Source: an uncultured Acinetobacter sp. (lineage in GTDB: Bacteria > Pseudomonadota > Gammaproteobacteria > Pseudomonadales > Moraxellaceae). From it: a stretch of DNA of 5,875 bases. The notes below the pieces were generated by a model, which saw only the letters and a list, made by a program, of their open reading frames with translations, was not told the DNA's origin and searched no databases. This document shows, in pieces, positions 1 through 5,461 of the stretch (within the stretch, counting starts at the first letter, position 1; the number at the start of each line of letters is the position of its first letter). The stretch spans positions 1 to 5,875 of the forward strand of contig CAAGMP010000090.1 of the NCBI GenBank assembly GCA_900771065.1, read 5' to 3'. The translations under genes were made by a program, and so were the position numbers.

Positions 1-960
1 CAAATAGGAATAGACCATTTAATCTCAATACCCTATGTTAATGAAGCAAGGACCTTACAAAGTTTAGATGATAAAGTTAAACAGCTAAAAGAACTTTTAT
101 CATCTGCTAATTCAAAAATTACTCTAGAGGACTTTCTTAATGATGAGATTAGAACATTTTTATCTAAAATGAATGAGCAAAAATTATTAAATGAAAGAAA
201 CCTAGATTACCCACAGCTTATTGAAAAAGTAAATAACTATGAAGAAATAAGTAAAGATATCTGTGTATTAACAGCTTTAATTGCTTATTGGGGCGAATCT
301 CAGCACTTATCATTATTAGAAAAAATTATTAAACGATGTTCTGACCCCTTATTAGATAGTCAAAGTGGATTAGTCATTTTATTAGAATTGCGTTGGTATC
401 CGTTAACTCTACTGCAATATTTTGCAGGTGTTTCTGCCATAGCAAATAAGAATTACTTTTCTTTAGCAAAAATCTTAAATACGACTTTAAATGAATCAAA
501 CAGGAATAAAGAAAATGAAAGTCTCAGTCTAAAACTATCAGAGTCGACCTCAGAAATCATAAAAATTTTTAAACAAATCCCTGGGCATGAAAGACAACAT
601 ACACCAATGAGTGAATATCTATTAGCCCTGATTCAGCCATATCTAGATAATCTATTTTTCTTAGGAAAAAATTATGAATACTCTTTCGATTATTTCGAAA
701 TTATAAGATCACTTGTAATACTGGATAGTAAACTACTCAATGATCCTGATTGGGCATGGTGTCCTATTGGAAGATTTAGTTGGAAATTTAAATCATTTAA
801 CTCCAACGGAAATTCAATTTTATCCAAAGTCAAAAATGAGATATTGACTGAAAAAAATAACTGGTTACCACTCCAAACAGGTTTATTTGGTGGAGATTAC
901 AACCGTGCAGAAAATGCTATAAACCACTTGGAAAGTAAATTAAGAGGAATTAATTTTTAA
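1..960 (+). CDS. Unrecognised helical protein, 3' part only (start outside window); possible island cargo
   Basis: The reading frame is open from the first base and stops with TAA at 958-960, so 319 residues are visible and the N-terminus is missing. The first in-frame ATG, at 169, has no Shine-Dalgarno sequence, so it is probably internal. I do not recognise the family. The first residues (IDHLISIPY, then an amphipathic charged helix at about 15-34) look like the last strand-helix unit of a Rossmann-like domain such as TIR or SIR2; this is a weak inference. The rest looks alpha-helical and soluble. Landmarks are LRWYPLTLLQYFAGVSAIA (about 130-148), a hydrophobic helix at about 208-222, and an aromatic DWAWCPIGRF (about 250-259). 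I see no signal peptide or catalytic motif. Eight of its 11 arginines use AGA/AGG, against 2 of 17 in the MltF-like gene, suggesting foreign origin. It ends 125 bp from the 3' end of tRNA-Ser, a typical island position. A sensor or scaffold part of a defence protein is possible but unproven. Confidence 0.75.
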   Translation, partial: QIGIDHLISIPYVNEARTLQSLDDKVKQLKELLSSANSKITLEDFLNDEIRTFLSKMNEQKLLNERNLDYPQLIEKVNNYEEISKDICVLTALIAYWGESQHLSLLEKIIKRCSDPLLDSQSGLVILLELRWYPLTLLQYFAGVSAIANKNYFSLAKILNTTLNESNRNKENESLSLKLSESTSEIIKIFKQIPGHERQHTPMSEYLLALIQPYLDNLFFLGKNYEYSFDYFEIIRSLVILDSKLLNDPDWAWCPIGRFSWKFKSFNSNGNSILSKVKNEILTEKNNWLPLQTGLFGGDYNRAENAINHLESKLRGINF

Positions 961-968
961 AATTTTAC

Positions 969-1004
969 GCCATATCTGTCCTGTTAACATTTATGGCAAT
1001 TTTT
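969..1004 (+). terminator. Weak candidate terminator after the left-edge gene
   Basis: GCCATA (969-974) pairs with TATGGC (992-997) across a 17-nt loop, and AATTTTT follows. It begins 9 bp after the stop codon, in the right orientation. The stem is only 6 bp and the loop is long, so it may be chance. Apart from this hairpin and the tRNA terminator, I see nothing in 961-1050. Confidence 0.3.
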
Positions 1005-1040
1005 ACTATGCTTATTATGTGCTTACGCTACCCAAATCCC

Positions 1041-1070
1041 AGAAACAACAAAGCCCCGATTATCGGGGCT
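1041..1070 (-). terminator. Rho-independent terminator of tRNA-Ser
   Basis: AGCCCCGAT (1052-1060) and ATCGGGGCT (1062-1070) form a perfect GC-rich inverted repeat. On the minus strand a T-rich run (TTGTTGTTTCT) follows. It lies 14 bp beyond the tRNA 3' end. Its survival means that any element inserted at the tRNA left, or rebuilt, the terminator. Confidence 0.8.
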
Positions 1071-1084
1071 AAGTCGTTGATATT

Positions 1085-1174
1085 TGGCGGAAGCGGTGAG
1101 ATTCGAACTCACGGAGGACTCACACCCTCGTCGGTTTTCAAGACCGGTGCATTAAACCGCTCTGCCACGCTTCC
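1085..1174 (-). tRNA. tRNA-Ser (anticodon UGA)
   Basis: Read on the minus strand, the 90-nt gene folds as a class II tRNA. The acceptor stem is GGAAGCG/CGCTTCC, with discriminator G and an encoded CCA. The D stem is GCA/TGC, and the anticodon loop CTTGAAA carries TGA. The long serine variable arm has stem GAGG/CCTC, and the T arm is GTGAG-TTCGAAT-CTCAC. Anticodon UGA decodes UCA and, through wobble modification, other UCN codons. The top anticodon-stem pair (27-43) is C-A rather than Watson-Crick; the other four pairs are intact. The gene lies downstream of greB on the same strand but has its own promoter. Its 3' end faces the foreign-looking gene at 1-960. Confidence 0.97.
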
Positions 1175-1185
1175 ATGTGCGCTAT

Positions 1186-1216
1186 AATATATGATTTTTT
1201 TATTTTGGCAAGTCAA
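1186..1216 (-). promoter_or_regulatory. Promoter of tRNA-Ser
   Basis: On the minus strand a TTGACT -35 (1211-1216) is followed after 19 bp by TATATT (1186-1191); the overlapping TATTAT (1184-1189) is at 21 bp. A GC-rich GCGC stretch lies just before the tRNA 5' end, like the discriminators of growth-rate-regulated stable RNA promoters. The spacing is longer than ideal, so the exact -10 is uncertain. Confidence 0.55.
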
Positions 1217-1255
1217 TTTTTTCAAAAATAATTTATTTGCATAAAATAAAACCAA

Positions 1256-1732
1256 TTAGGTTTCATATTCAATTTGATTGATATACCAAATTTTTTTACC
1301 TAAAGGTGTTATTACTTCAATTTCATCATCAACTTGTTTACCCAATAATGCTTTTGCCATTGGTGATTCAATTGAAATATGTTGTGGATGATGATCATAA
1401 ATTTCATCTACCCCAACAATACGCAGTTTTCTAATTGCGCCGTCTTCATTTTCAATTTCAACCCATGCGCCAAAAAATACTTTGCCATTTTGTTCGGGTG
1501 AATAATCAACAATTTTTAGCTCTTCTAAACGCTTGCCTAAATATCTGACTCGGCGGTCAATTTTTCGTAACAATTGCTTATTGTATTGATAATCTGCATT
1601 TTCGCTACGATCGCCAAGGCTTGCTGCCCAATTCACTTTTTGGGTGATTTCAGGGCGTTCATCGTGCCATAAGCGCTTTAACTCAGCGGCTAATTTGTCG
1701 TGTCCAGTGCGTGTAATTAAGTTCGATTTCAT
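1256..1732 (-). CDS. greB: Transcription elongation factor GreB
   Basis: GreB binds in the secondary channel of stalled, backtracked RNA polymerase and stimulates cleavage of the extruded RNA 3' end, so elongation can resume. The 158-residue protein has the length of E. coli GreB. Residues 1-75 form the N-terminal coiled-coil finger. Its tip carries the family signature AASLGDRSENADYQYNK (36-52), including the acidic pair D41 and E44 that helps place catalytic Mg2+. The C-terminal FKBP-like domain includes KVFFGAWVEIENEDG (84-98) and ends with WYINQIEY. The motif IDRRVRYL and the full GreB-type basic patch distinguish it from GreA. The start is an ATG preceded only by a weak GAG, and no better start exists. 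It is divergent from the MltF-like gene and lies upstream of tRNA-Ser on the same strand. I see no convincing terminator before the tRNA. Confidence 0.97.
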   Translation of the reverse strand: MKSNLITRTGHDKLAAELKRLWHDERPEITQKVNWAASLGDRSENADYQYNKQLLRKIDRRVRYLGKRLEELKIVDYSPEQNGKVFFGAWVEIENEDGAIRKLRIVGVDEIYDHHPQHISIESPMAKALLGKQVDDEIEVITPLGKKIWYINQIEYET

Positions 1733-1875
1733 AAAAATAACTCAAAAATCAAACATTTTTTTACTTGAAAAAGACTCAAAAAACAAGTTTTAGAAAAAAT
1801 AAAAAAAATTAAATTTTTAAATTTTTAAAAATCAATAGCTTATAAAAATAAATTAAAAAAATAAAAGTACGAAAT

Positions 1876-1904
1876 TTGACAGATGATTTTTTGCTATTTA
1901 TTAT
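1876..1904 (+). promoter_or_regulatory. Strong sigma70-type promoter with UP-like element
   Basis: A perfect -35 TTGACA (1876-1881) and a TATTAT -10 (1899-1904) are separated by the ideal 17 bp. Upstream, 1845-1866 is almost pure A/T with A-runs, in the position of an UP element. Transcription would start near 1911. The first downstream gene is the MltF-like CDS at 2084, giving a leader of about 170 nt; alternatively it drives a small RNA. I see no rho-independent terminator in the leader, which favours a long 5' UTR. Confidence 0.65.
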
Positions 1905-2073
1905 GCCTTCAATCGATTGTATAGGTTGTTTTTTAATCATCGTAGTTTTGCTGCGTACCATTAACCCCAAAGTCATCATGAATGGCGTCATGAGTGCCCA
2001 CCCTTAATTGAATTTATTAAACTTAAAGTCGGACTGTTTGTTCCTCTTTTTAGGGCATATAAATTACGTGTAG

Positions 2074-2078
2074 AGGAG
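2074..2078 (+). promoter_or_regulatory. Ribosome binding site fixing the MltF-like start
   Basis: AGGAG lies 5 nt before the ATG at 2084. The next in-frame ATG (2150) has no such site and would remove the basic region before the signal helix, so 2084 is the likely start. Confidence 0.85.
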
Positions 2079-2083
2079 ACAAC

Positions 2084-3196
2084 ATGCACAGCTCAACATC
2101 TGGACAGAGGCCTAGCCTTCGCCCAATTTCTAAATCTTCGACCTTTAAAATGCTTGCTTTAGGGTCATTATTGATTCCACTGTATGCAATTAGTGCAACA
2201 AAAGCACCTAATCAGCTTGACGAAGTCATCACCCAAAAAAAATTAACCGTAGTTTCTGTAGCTAATCCATCGACTGTTTTTGAAGAGGGTCAGCACAGAC
2301 ATGGTTTTGGTTATGATTTGGTTCGTCACTATGCCGATAGTTTAGATGTACAACTTGAATTTAAAACTGTACCTGACAATTTTACCGCATTAAAATGGGT
2401 TCAATCTGGTCAAGCAGATTTTGCTATGACTACATCACATCATTTAAGTGTAGAAAAGCGTGGTTTAGCTGCTTTTTCTGCGGCATGTGGTGATTTTAGT
2501 AGTTTATCGAAAAATGGTTTAAATACCGACTTAAATTGGGTTTTTAAAAAAGCAGATGATCCATTAAGTCAAAATGCCAGTGCTTATGTTTGTCGAGGCA
2601 AACAAAATGGCTCAATTCAACAATTAGCTTCATTTTATAACCGTAATGTGGTTAAAGAAGAGGCGTGGGATAAAATCCAAACTGATTTAAAAAATCGTAT
2701 GCCCATTTATAAAGCAAGTTTTAAACGAACTGCGCAACAATATGATATAGATTGGCATTTGCTAGCTGCAATTGGTTATCAAGAGTCTTATTTAAAGCCA
2801 AATTCGGTTTCACCAACAGGTGTTCGTGGCTTAATGATGTTAACCAATAATACGGCAAAAGCGATGGGTGTGAATAATCGAACTGATCCTTCACAGAGTA
2901 TTCAAGGTGGCGCAAAGTATTATAACTTGATGTTAGATCGTTATGACCATATTCCGTATCCAGATCGAAATTGGTATGCTTTAGTTGCGTACAATATGGG
3001 ACCGAATGCCGTCACCAACATGCAAAAACAAATTTCTGCTCAAGGAAAAGATCCAAATCAATGGGTCAACTTATATACTTATTTAGATAAGACCAAAACC
3101 AAAAATGGTCGTAATCGTCAAGCATTACAATATGTTACTCGTATTCGTACTTATTTAGAGCATATTAAAACTACACCGCAATTGGTGAGTTTATGA
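2084..3196 (+). CDS. mltF: MltF-like membrane-bound lytic murein transglycosylase, shortened solute-binding-like domain
   Basis: It cleaves the MurNAc-GlcNAc bond of peptidoglycan non-hydrolytically, leaving 1,6-anhydro-MurNAc, and acts in the periplasm. Of 370 residues, about 1-40 are a basic N-region and hydrophobic signal (MLALGSLLIPLYAISA, 23-38); there is no lipobox cysteine, so it is secreted or signal-anchored. Residues 48-130 resemble lobe I of a family-3 solute-binding protein (GFGYDLVRHYADSL, then SGQADFAMTT). Residues 205-350 are the SLT lysozyme-like domain. It has catalytic Glu234 in AAIGYQES, then SPTGVRGLMMLTNNTAKAMG (243-262), DPSQSIQGG and VAYNMGP (301-307), matching MltF closely. 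E. coli MltF is about 500 residues. Here most of lobe II is absent; C135 and C170 flank the residual segment and could form a disulfide. It is a single-gene unit, divergent from greB and convergent with the SCP2 gene. The enzymatic call is strong; ligand sensing is doubtful. Confidence 0.9.
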   Translation: MHSSTSGQRPSLRPISKSSTFKMLALGSLLIPLYAISATKAPNQLDEVITQKKLTVVSVANPSTVFEEGQHRHGFGYDLVRHYADSLDVQLEFKTVPDNFTALKWVQSGQADFAMTTSHHLSVEKRGLAAFSAACGDFSSLSKNGLNTDLNWVFKKADDPLSQNASAYVCRGKQNGSIQQLASFYNRNVVKEEAWDKIQTDLKNRMPIYKASFKRTAQQYDIDWHLLAAIGYQESYLKPNSVSPTGVRGLMMLTNNTAKAMGVNNRTDPSQSIQGGAKYYNLMLDRYDHIPYPDRNWYALVAYNMGPNAVTNMQKQISAQGKDPNQWVNLYTYLDKTKTKNGRNRQALQYVTRIRTYLEHIKTTPQLVSL

Positions 3197-3201
3197 TGCT
3201 A

Positions 3202-3231
3202 AAAAAAGCTTACTCCATGGTAAGCTTTTTT
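3202..3231. terminator. Bidirectional rho-independent terminator
   Basis: A perfect 12-bp stem (3202-3213 with 3220-3231; core AAGCTTAC/GTAAGCTT) closes a 6-nt loop. A/T runs on both sides give a U tract in either direction. It lies 5 bp after the MltF-like stop and just beyond the stop of the convergent SCP2 gene, so it serves both. Confidence 0.92.
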
Positions 3232-3235
3232 ATTT

Positions 3236-3625
3236 TTAGTGAGTTATTGCTAGAATTTGTTTAAATAAACTTTTTTGCTCATCACTTGGTTTTGCAGTTT
3301 GTAATGCCATGAGCTGAGACATATCACCTTGTACTTTAATTTTGCCCGTCATAAAGGCTTGCATCGCTGCTGAAACATTAAATTCTAAGAAGACTTTACG
3401 CAAGGTTTCTGTATCCATTGTTAATGTTGTTTTTGCATTTTCAGATAAACCGCGTTTAATAACACCACCATCTAATGAAACTTCGTTATTTCCTTCAACG
3501 GGATCGGTGACAATAAGGTTGATGGCTAAATTTGCAAGTGTAGGTGGTAAATTTAAATTTCCAGCTTGTGCAGTGAGCTGTTCAACAATTGTAAACCATT
3601 CATTAGATAAAAAAGTGGTCATCAT
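3236..3625 (-). CDS. SCP2 sterol-binding domain protein (stand-alone lipid-binding)
   Basis: This is a 129-residue cytoplasmic protein with no signal peptide or membrane segment. It consists almost entirely of one SCP2-like domain. The fold's signature is the C-terminal helix and strand around FMTGKIKVQGDMSQLMAL (91-108), preceded by a predicted strand LTMDTETLRKVF (68-79). SCP2 domains enclose a hydrophobic cavity that binds lipids or acyl chains; in proteobacteria, UbiJ uses one for ubiquinone precursors. The ligand here is unknown. UbiJ is longer, and no ubi gene is visible, so I do not call it ubiJ. The start is ambiguous between two adjacent ATGs (3625 and 3622). GAGGA at 3629-3633 is 3 nt from the first and 6 nt from the second, so the second may be used, giving 128 residues. 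It lies downstream of ttcA but is separated by a terminator and 162 bp, so it is probably a single transcript. Confidence 0.88.
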   Translation of the reverse strand: MMTTFLSNEWFTIVEQLTAQAGNLNLPPTLANLAINLIVTDPVEGNNEVSLDGGVIKRGLSENAKTTLTMDTETLRKVFLEFNVSAAMQAFMTGKIKVQGDMSQLMALQTAKPSDEQKSLFKQILAITH

Positions 3626-3746
3626 AGTTCCTCAAATTATTTATAATGACGTTATTGTTAAAATAACACGTCGCATTTTTTTGAATTTAAGTTATACCAT
3701 GTAATGACAATAAAATAACGAAAATGATGGAGATTATTTGAATGGA

Positions 3747-3776
3747 TATAAAAAAGCGCCATTTAAATGACGCTTT
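3747..3776 (-). terminator. Rho-independent terminator of ttcA
   Basis: Arms 3753-3764 and 3765-3776 form a 12-bp near-perfect inverted repeat. Its one mismatch is a G-U wobble in the minus-strand RNA and a C-A mismatch in the plus-strand RNA. On the minus strand a T run (3747-3755) follows directly. It lies 12 bp past the ttcA stop. The wobble shows the hairpin suits minus-strand transcripts. Confidence 0.85.
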
Positions 3777-3787
3777 GATTGTAAATT

Positions 3788-4711
3788 TTATTCTGCTGCA
3801 AAACCTAAATTGACCATATTAATGCGTTTGCTTGCACCTTCATTTTCATCTACGCTACAGCTGCCTTTAAAATCAAATTCACGTTGCTGATCTAAAATTT
3901 CGAAATCAAATAATTCACGATCGGCAAGTTGAGATGGTGAAACGTTTTGTAATGCACCAAAAATGCTATGTAAACGTTTCGGATGTGCTTTATCCCAATC
4001 ACGTAACATATCATTAATAATTGCGCGTTGTAGGTTTTCTTGCGAACCACACAAATTACACGGAATAATTGGGAATTTGCGCATTTCTGCATATTTGATA
4101 ATGTCTTTTTCTTCAACATACGCCAATGGACGAATAAGAATATTTTTCTTGTCTGAAGAAAGTAATTTCGGTGGCATGGCTTTTAAGCTGCCGCCATGAA
4201 ATAAATTAAGGAAAAAAGTTGCTAAAATATCATCGCGGTGATGACCTAAAGCAACTTTAGTTGCACCAATTTCTTGTGCAAAACCATACAATGAACCACG
4301 ACGTAAACGCGAACACACTGCACAGTAGGTTTTACCCTCAGGCGTCAAGCGTTTAGTAATACTATAAGTGTCTTTTTCTAAAATATAATATGGAATATTA
4401 TTTTCTTCTAAATAACGAGGTAACACATCTTCAGGGAAACCCGGTTGTTTTTGATCTAAATTAACCGCAATGACATCAAAATTGATCGGTGCGATGCGTT
4501 TAAATTGCAATAAAATATCTAATAAGGTATAGCTGTCTTTACCACCAGAAATACAGACCATTACCTTATCGCCATCTTCAATCATTTTGAAATCACGAAT
4601 GGCGTGACCGACTTGACGACGCAATTTTTTTAATAGTCGATAATAGGCAGAACTGGTTGGAAGTTCAGGTTTGAAATTAAATCCTTGATCGGACTCAACG
4701 GGTGAGTACAT
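3788..4711 (-). CDS. ttcA: tRNA 2-thiocytidine(32) synthetase TtcA
   Basis: TtcA is a cytoplasmic [4Fe-4S] enzyme that thiolates cytidine 32 in the anticodon loop of certain tRNAs. It activates the base with ATP, and sulfur is supplied through a cysteine desulfurase. The 307 residues match the family length (E. coli about 311). The PP-loop ATP motif SGGKDS is at 55-60 in MVCISGGKDSYTLLD. It is followed by VNLDQKQPGFPE (83-94), the first CxxC (C130, C133, in CAVCSRLRRGSLYG), GHHRDDILATFFLN (156-169), and the second CxxC in PIIPCNLCGSQ (C218, C221). These supply the cluster ligands. The variable C-tail after about residue 265 is normal. The start ATG has no clear Shine-Dalgarno sequence, but the N-terminal length fits the family. 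Flanking terminators on both sides suggest a monocistronic gene. No frameshift or missing key residue is seen. Confidence 0.97.
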   Translation of the reverse strand: MYSPVESDQGFNFKPELPTSSAYYRLLKKLRRQVGHAIRDFKMIEDGDKVMVCISGGKDSYTLLDILLQFKRIAPINFDVIAVNLDQKQPGFPEDVLPRYLEENNIPYYILEKDTYSITKRLTPEGKTYCAVCSRLRRGSLYGFAQEIGATKVALGHHRDDILATFFLNLFHGGSLKAMPPKLLSSDKKNILIRPLAYVEEKDIIKYAEMRKFPIIPCNLCGSQENLQRAIINDMLRDWDKAHPKRLHSIFGALQNVSPSQLADRELFDFEILDQQREFDFKGSCSVDENEGASKRINMVNLGFAAE

Positions 4712-4745
4712 AGACGAAATTTACCATAAAAAAATACCGCCCAAT

Positions 4746-4775
4746 TTTATATGAAATCGTTGCTAGCTGCATTAA
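4746..4775 (-). promoter_or_regulatory. Candidate ttcA promoter
   Basis: On the minus strand, TTAATG (4770-4775) and TATAAA (4746-4751, within ATATAAAAT) are 18 bp apart, 34 bp upstream of the ttcA ATG. The -35 is poor and overlaps the T tract of the preceding terminator. The placement makes sense because a terminator separates ttcA from the upstream gene, but the elements are weak. Confidence 0.35.
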
Positions 4776-4804
4776 AAAAGGTCGATTTTTTCAAAAATCG
4801 ACCT
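4774..4804 (-). terminator. Rho-independent terminator of the YcxB-like gene
   Basis: AGGTCGATTTTT (4779-4790) and AAAAATCGACCT (4793-4804) form a perfect 12-bp inverted repeat. On the minus strand a T run (4774-4779) follows. It begins 12 bp after the stop of the YcxB-like gene and insulates ttcA from it. The plus-strand side has only a broken T tract, so it is mainly one-directional. Confidence 0.85.
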
Positions 4805-4816
4805 GTACTTTTTATA

Positions 4817-5377
4817 TTAAATTTGTTTTGCTTCGCCAACGCTTTCTTTTAAGTGTTTACGAATGGTATTGAAAGAAAAATTTTTACAATCCATACGCTT
4901 AGGTAGCATATATGCGCCTTGTTGATCTTTAATTTTAAAATTAATCAACAAGAAAGCAGGTGTGTCGTACCATTCGTAGATATCTTTCCAACCAATCGTG
5001 CCCATTCCTTCTTGTAAGCCCATTTTTTGGCGCATTACAATACCACTAGGTTGTACACCTAAACGAATGCCTTTAATTTCTTGTACAGGAAATTCGGTCA
5101 TTTTACGTTTAACGTACCATTCTAAACCAAATGTTCGAACAAGATAATATAAAACTACGCCAACAATGGCGACCCAGCAAAAAACGGTTGAATAATTTTT
5201 CAATAAAACAATGCCTAGAATGGCAAGGGCAACAATTACGCCCATAATGCTCCATGCTTTTGTGCTAATTTTATTTGTGCTGCGCCAGATTTGAAGTTGA
5301 ACTTCACGTTGTTCTTCTTCAGAAATTTCATAATTTACTGGCTGCAATGTATAAGCGTATAAGTTTTTCGCGGTCAT
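4817..5377 (-). CDS. YcxB-like two-helix inner-membrane protein of unknown function
   Basis: From the ATG at 5377 the protein has 186 residues. The frame can extend to a TTG at 5392 (191 residues), but neither start has a clear Shine-Dalgarno sequence, so I prefer ATG. The N-terminal ~40 residues are polar (YEISEEEQREVQLQIWRS). Two hydrophobic helices follow at about 41-59 and 64-82, separated by a short turn, then a basic segment (WYVKRKM), which places the C-terminus in the cytoplasm. The C-terminal ~95 residues resemble the YcxB-like domain: a beta-rich module with GTIGWKDIYEW (126-136) and the characteristic YMLPKR (156-161). The function of this family is not established. The gene is 84 bp downstream of the FUSC-like gene on the same strand, with no evident terminator between them, so co-transcription is likely. 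A strong terminator follows it. Confidence 0.82.
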   Translation of the reverse strand: MTAKNLYAYTLQPVNYEISEEEQREVQLQIWRSTNKISTKAWSIMGVIVALAILGIVLLKNYSTVFCWVAIVGVVLYYLVRTFGLEWYVKRKMTEFPVQEIKGIRLGVQPSGIVMRQKMGLQEGMGTIGWKDIYEWYDTPAFLLINFKIKDQQGAYMLPKRMDCKNFSFNTIRKHLKESVGEAKQI

Positions 5378-5461
5378 AGTAAAACAGGTCAATTAAAGCT
5401 AGAAAAAGTGTAGCATTATTTCAGCAAATGCAGGAGTAAATTGTTACAAAATCGAGCTGAT

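Larger units (their letters stand above)
1733..2083. other. Divergent AT-rich intergenic region between greB and the MltF-like gene
   Basis: No well-supported gene is seen in these 351 bp. About 1751-1870 is extremely AT-rich, with repeated A and T tracts (AAATTTTT repeats around 1811-1828), likely curved DNA. From 1871 the composition becomes more balanced and a strong plus-strand promoter appears, followed by about 170 nt of possible leader. The leader contains a TCATGA hairpin (1976-1981 with 1988-1993, 6-nt loop). Two small open frames overlap here: minus-strand 1809-1991 (60 codons) and plus-strand 1903-2007 (34 codons). Neither has a good ribosome binding site. The greB promoter must also lie here, but I cannot place it with confidence in the A/T tracts. 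Confidence 0.6.

Noticed and set aside
993..1187. Plus-strand 64-codon open frame ending in a GGSGEIRTHGG-like peptide
   Set aside because: It is the antisense of tRNA-Ser and its terminator. Such peptides are a well-known spurious annotation over serine tRNA genes.
1760..1870. Dense A/T tracts considered as an origin or attachment site
   Set aside because: There are no iterated longer repeats, DnaA-box-like motifs or recombinase-like core sites. The stretch is better explained as promoter-flanking curved DNA.
1809..1991. Minus-strand 60-codon open frame between greB and the MltF-like gene
   Set aside because: Its C-terminal half is translated from A/T tracts and is low in complexity. The nearest Shine-Dalgarno-like sequence is too far from the ATG, and the frame runs antisense through the strong promoter.
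2721..2915. Minus-strand 64-codon open frame inside the MltF-like gene
   Set aside because: It is antisense to the catalytic SLT domain, whose motifs are fully conserved in the plus frame.
3342..3704. Plus-strand 120-codon open frame
   Set aside because: It is antisense to the SCP2 gene and lacks family character or a ribosome binding site.
3892..4199. Open frames on both strands inside ttcA (3892-4119 minus and 3963-4199 plus)
   Set aside because: Both are shadows of the well-supported ttcA coding frame.
5378..5392. TTG start extending the YcxB-like protein by five residues
   Set aside because: There is no Shine-Dalgarno sequence before the TTG, and an ATG lies five codons downstream. The extra residues (beginning with the TTG-encoded Met-Thr-Cys) add no recognisable part of the family. 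I kept it only as an alternative.
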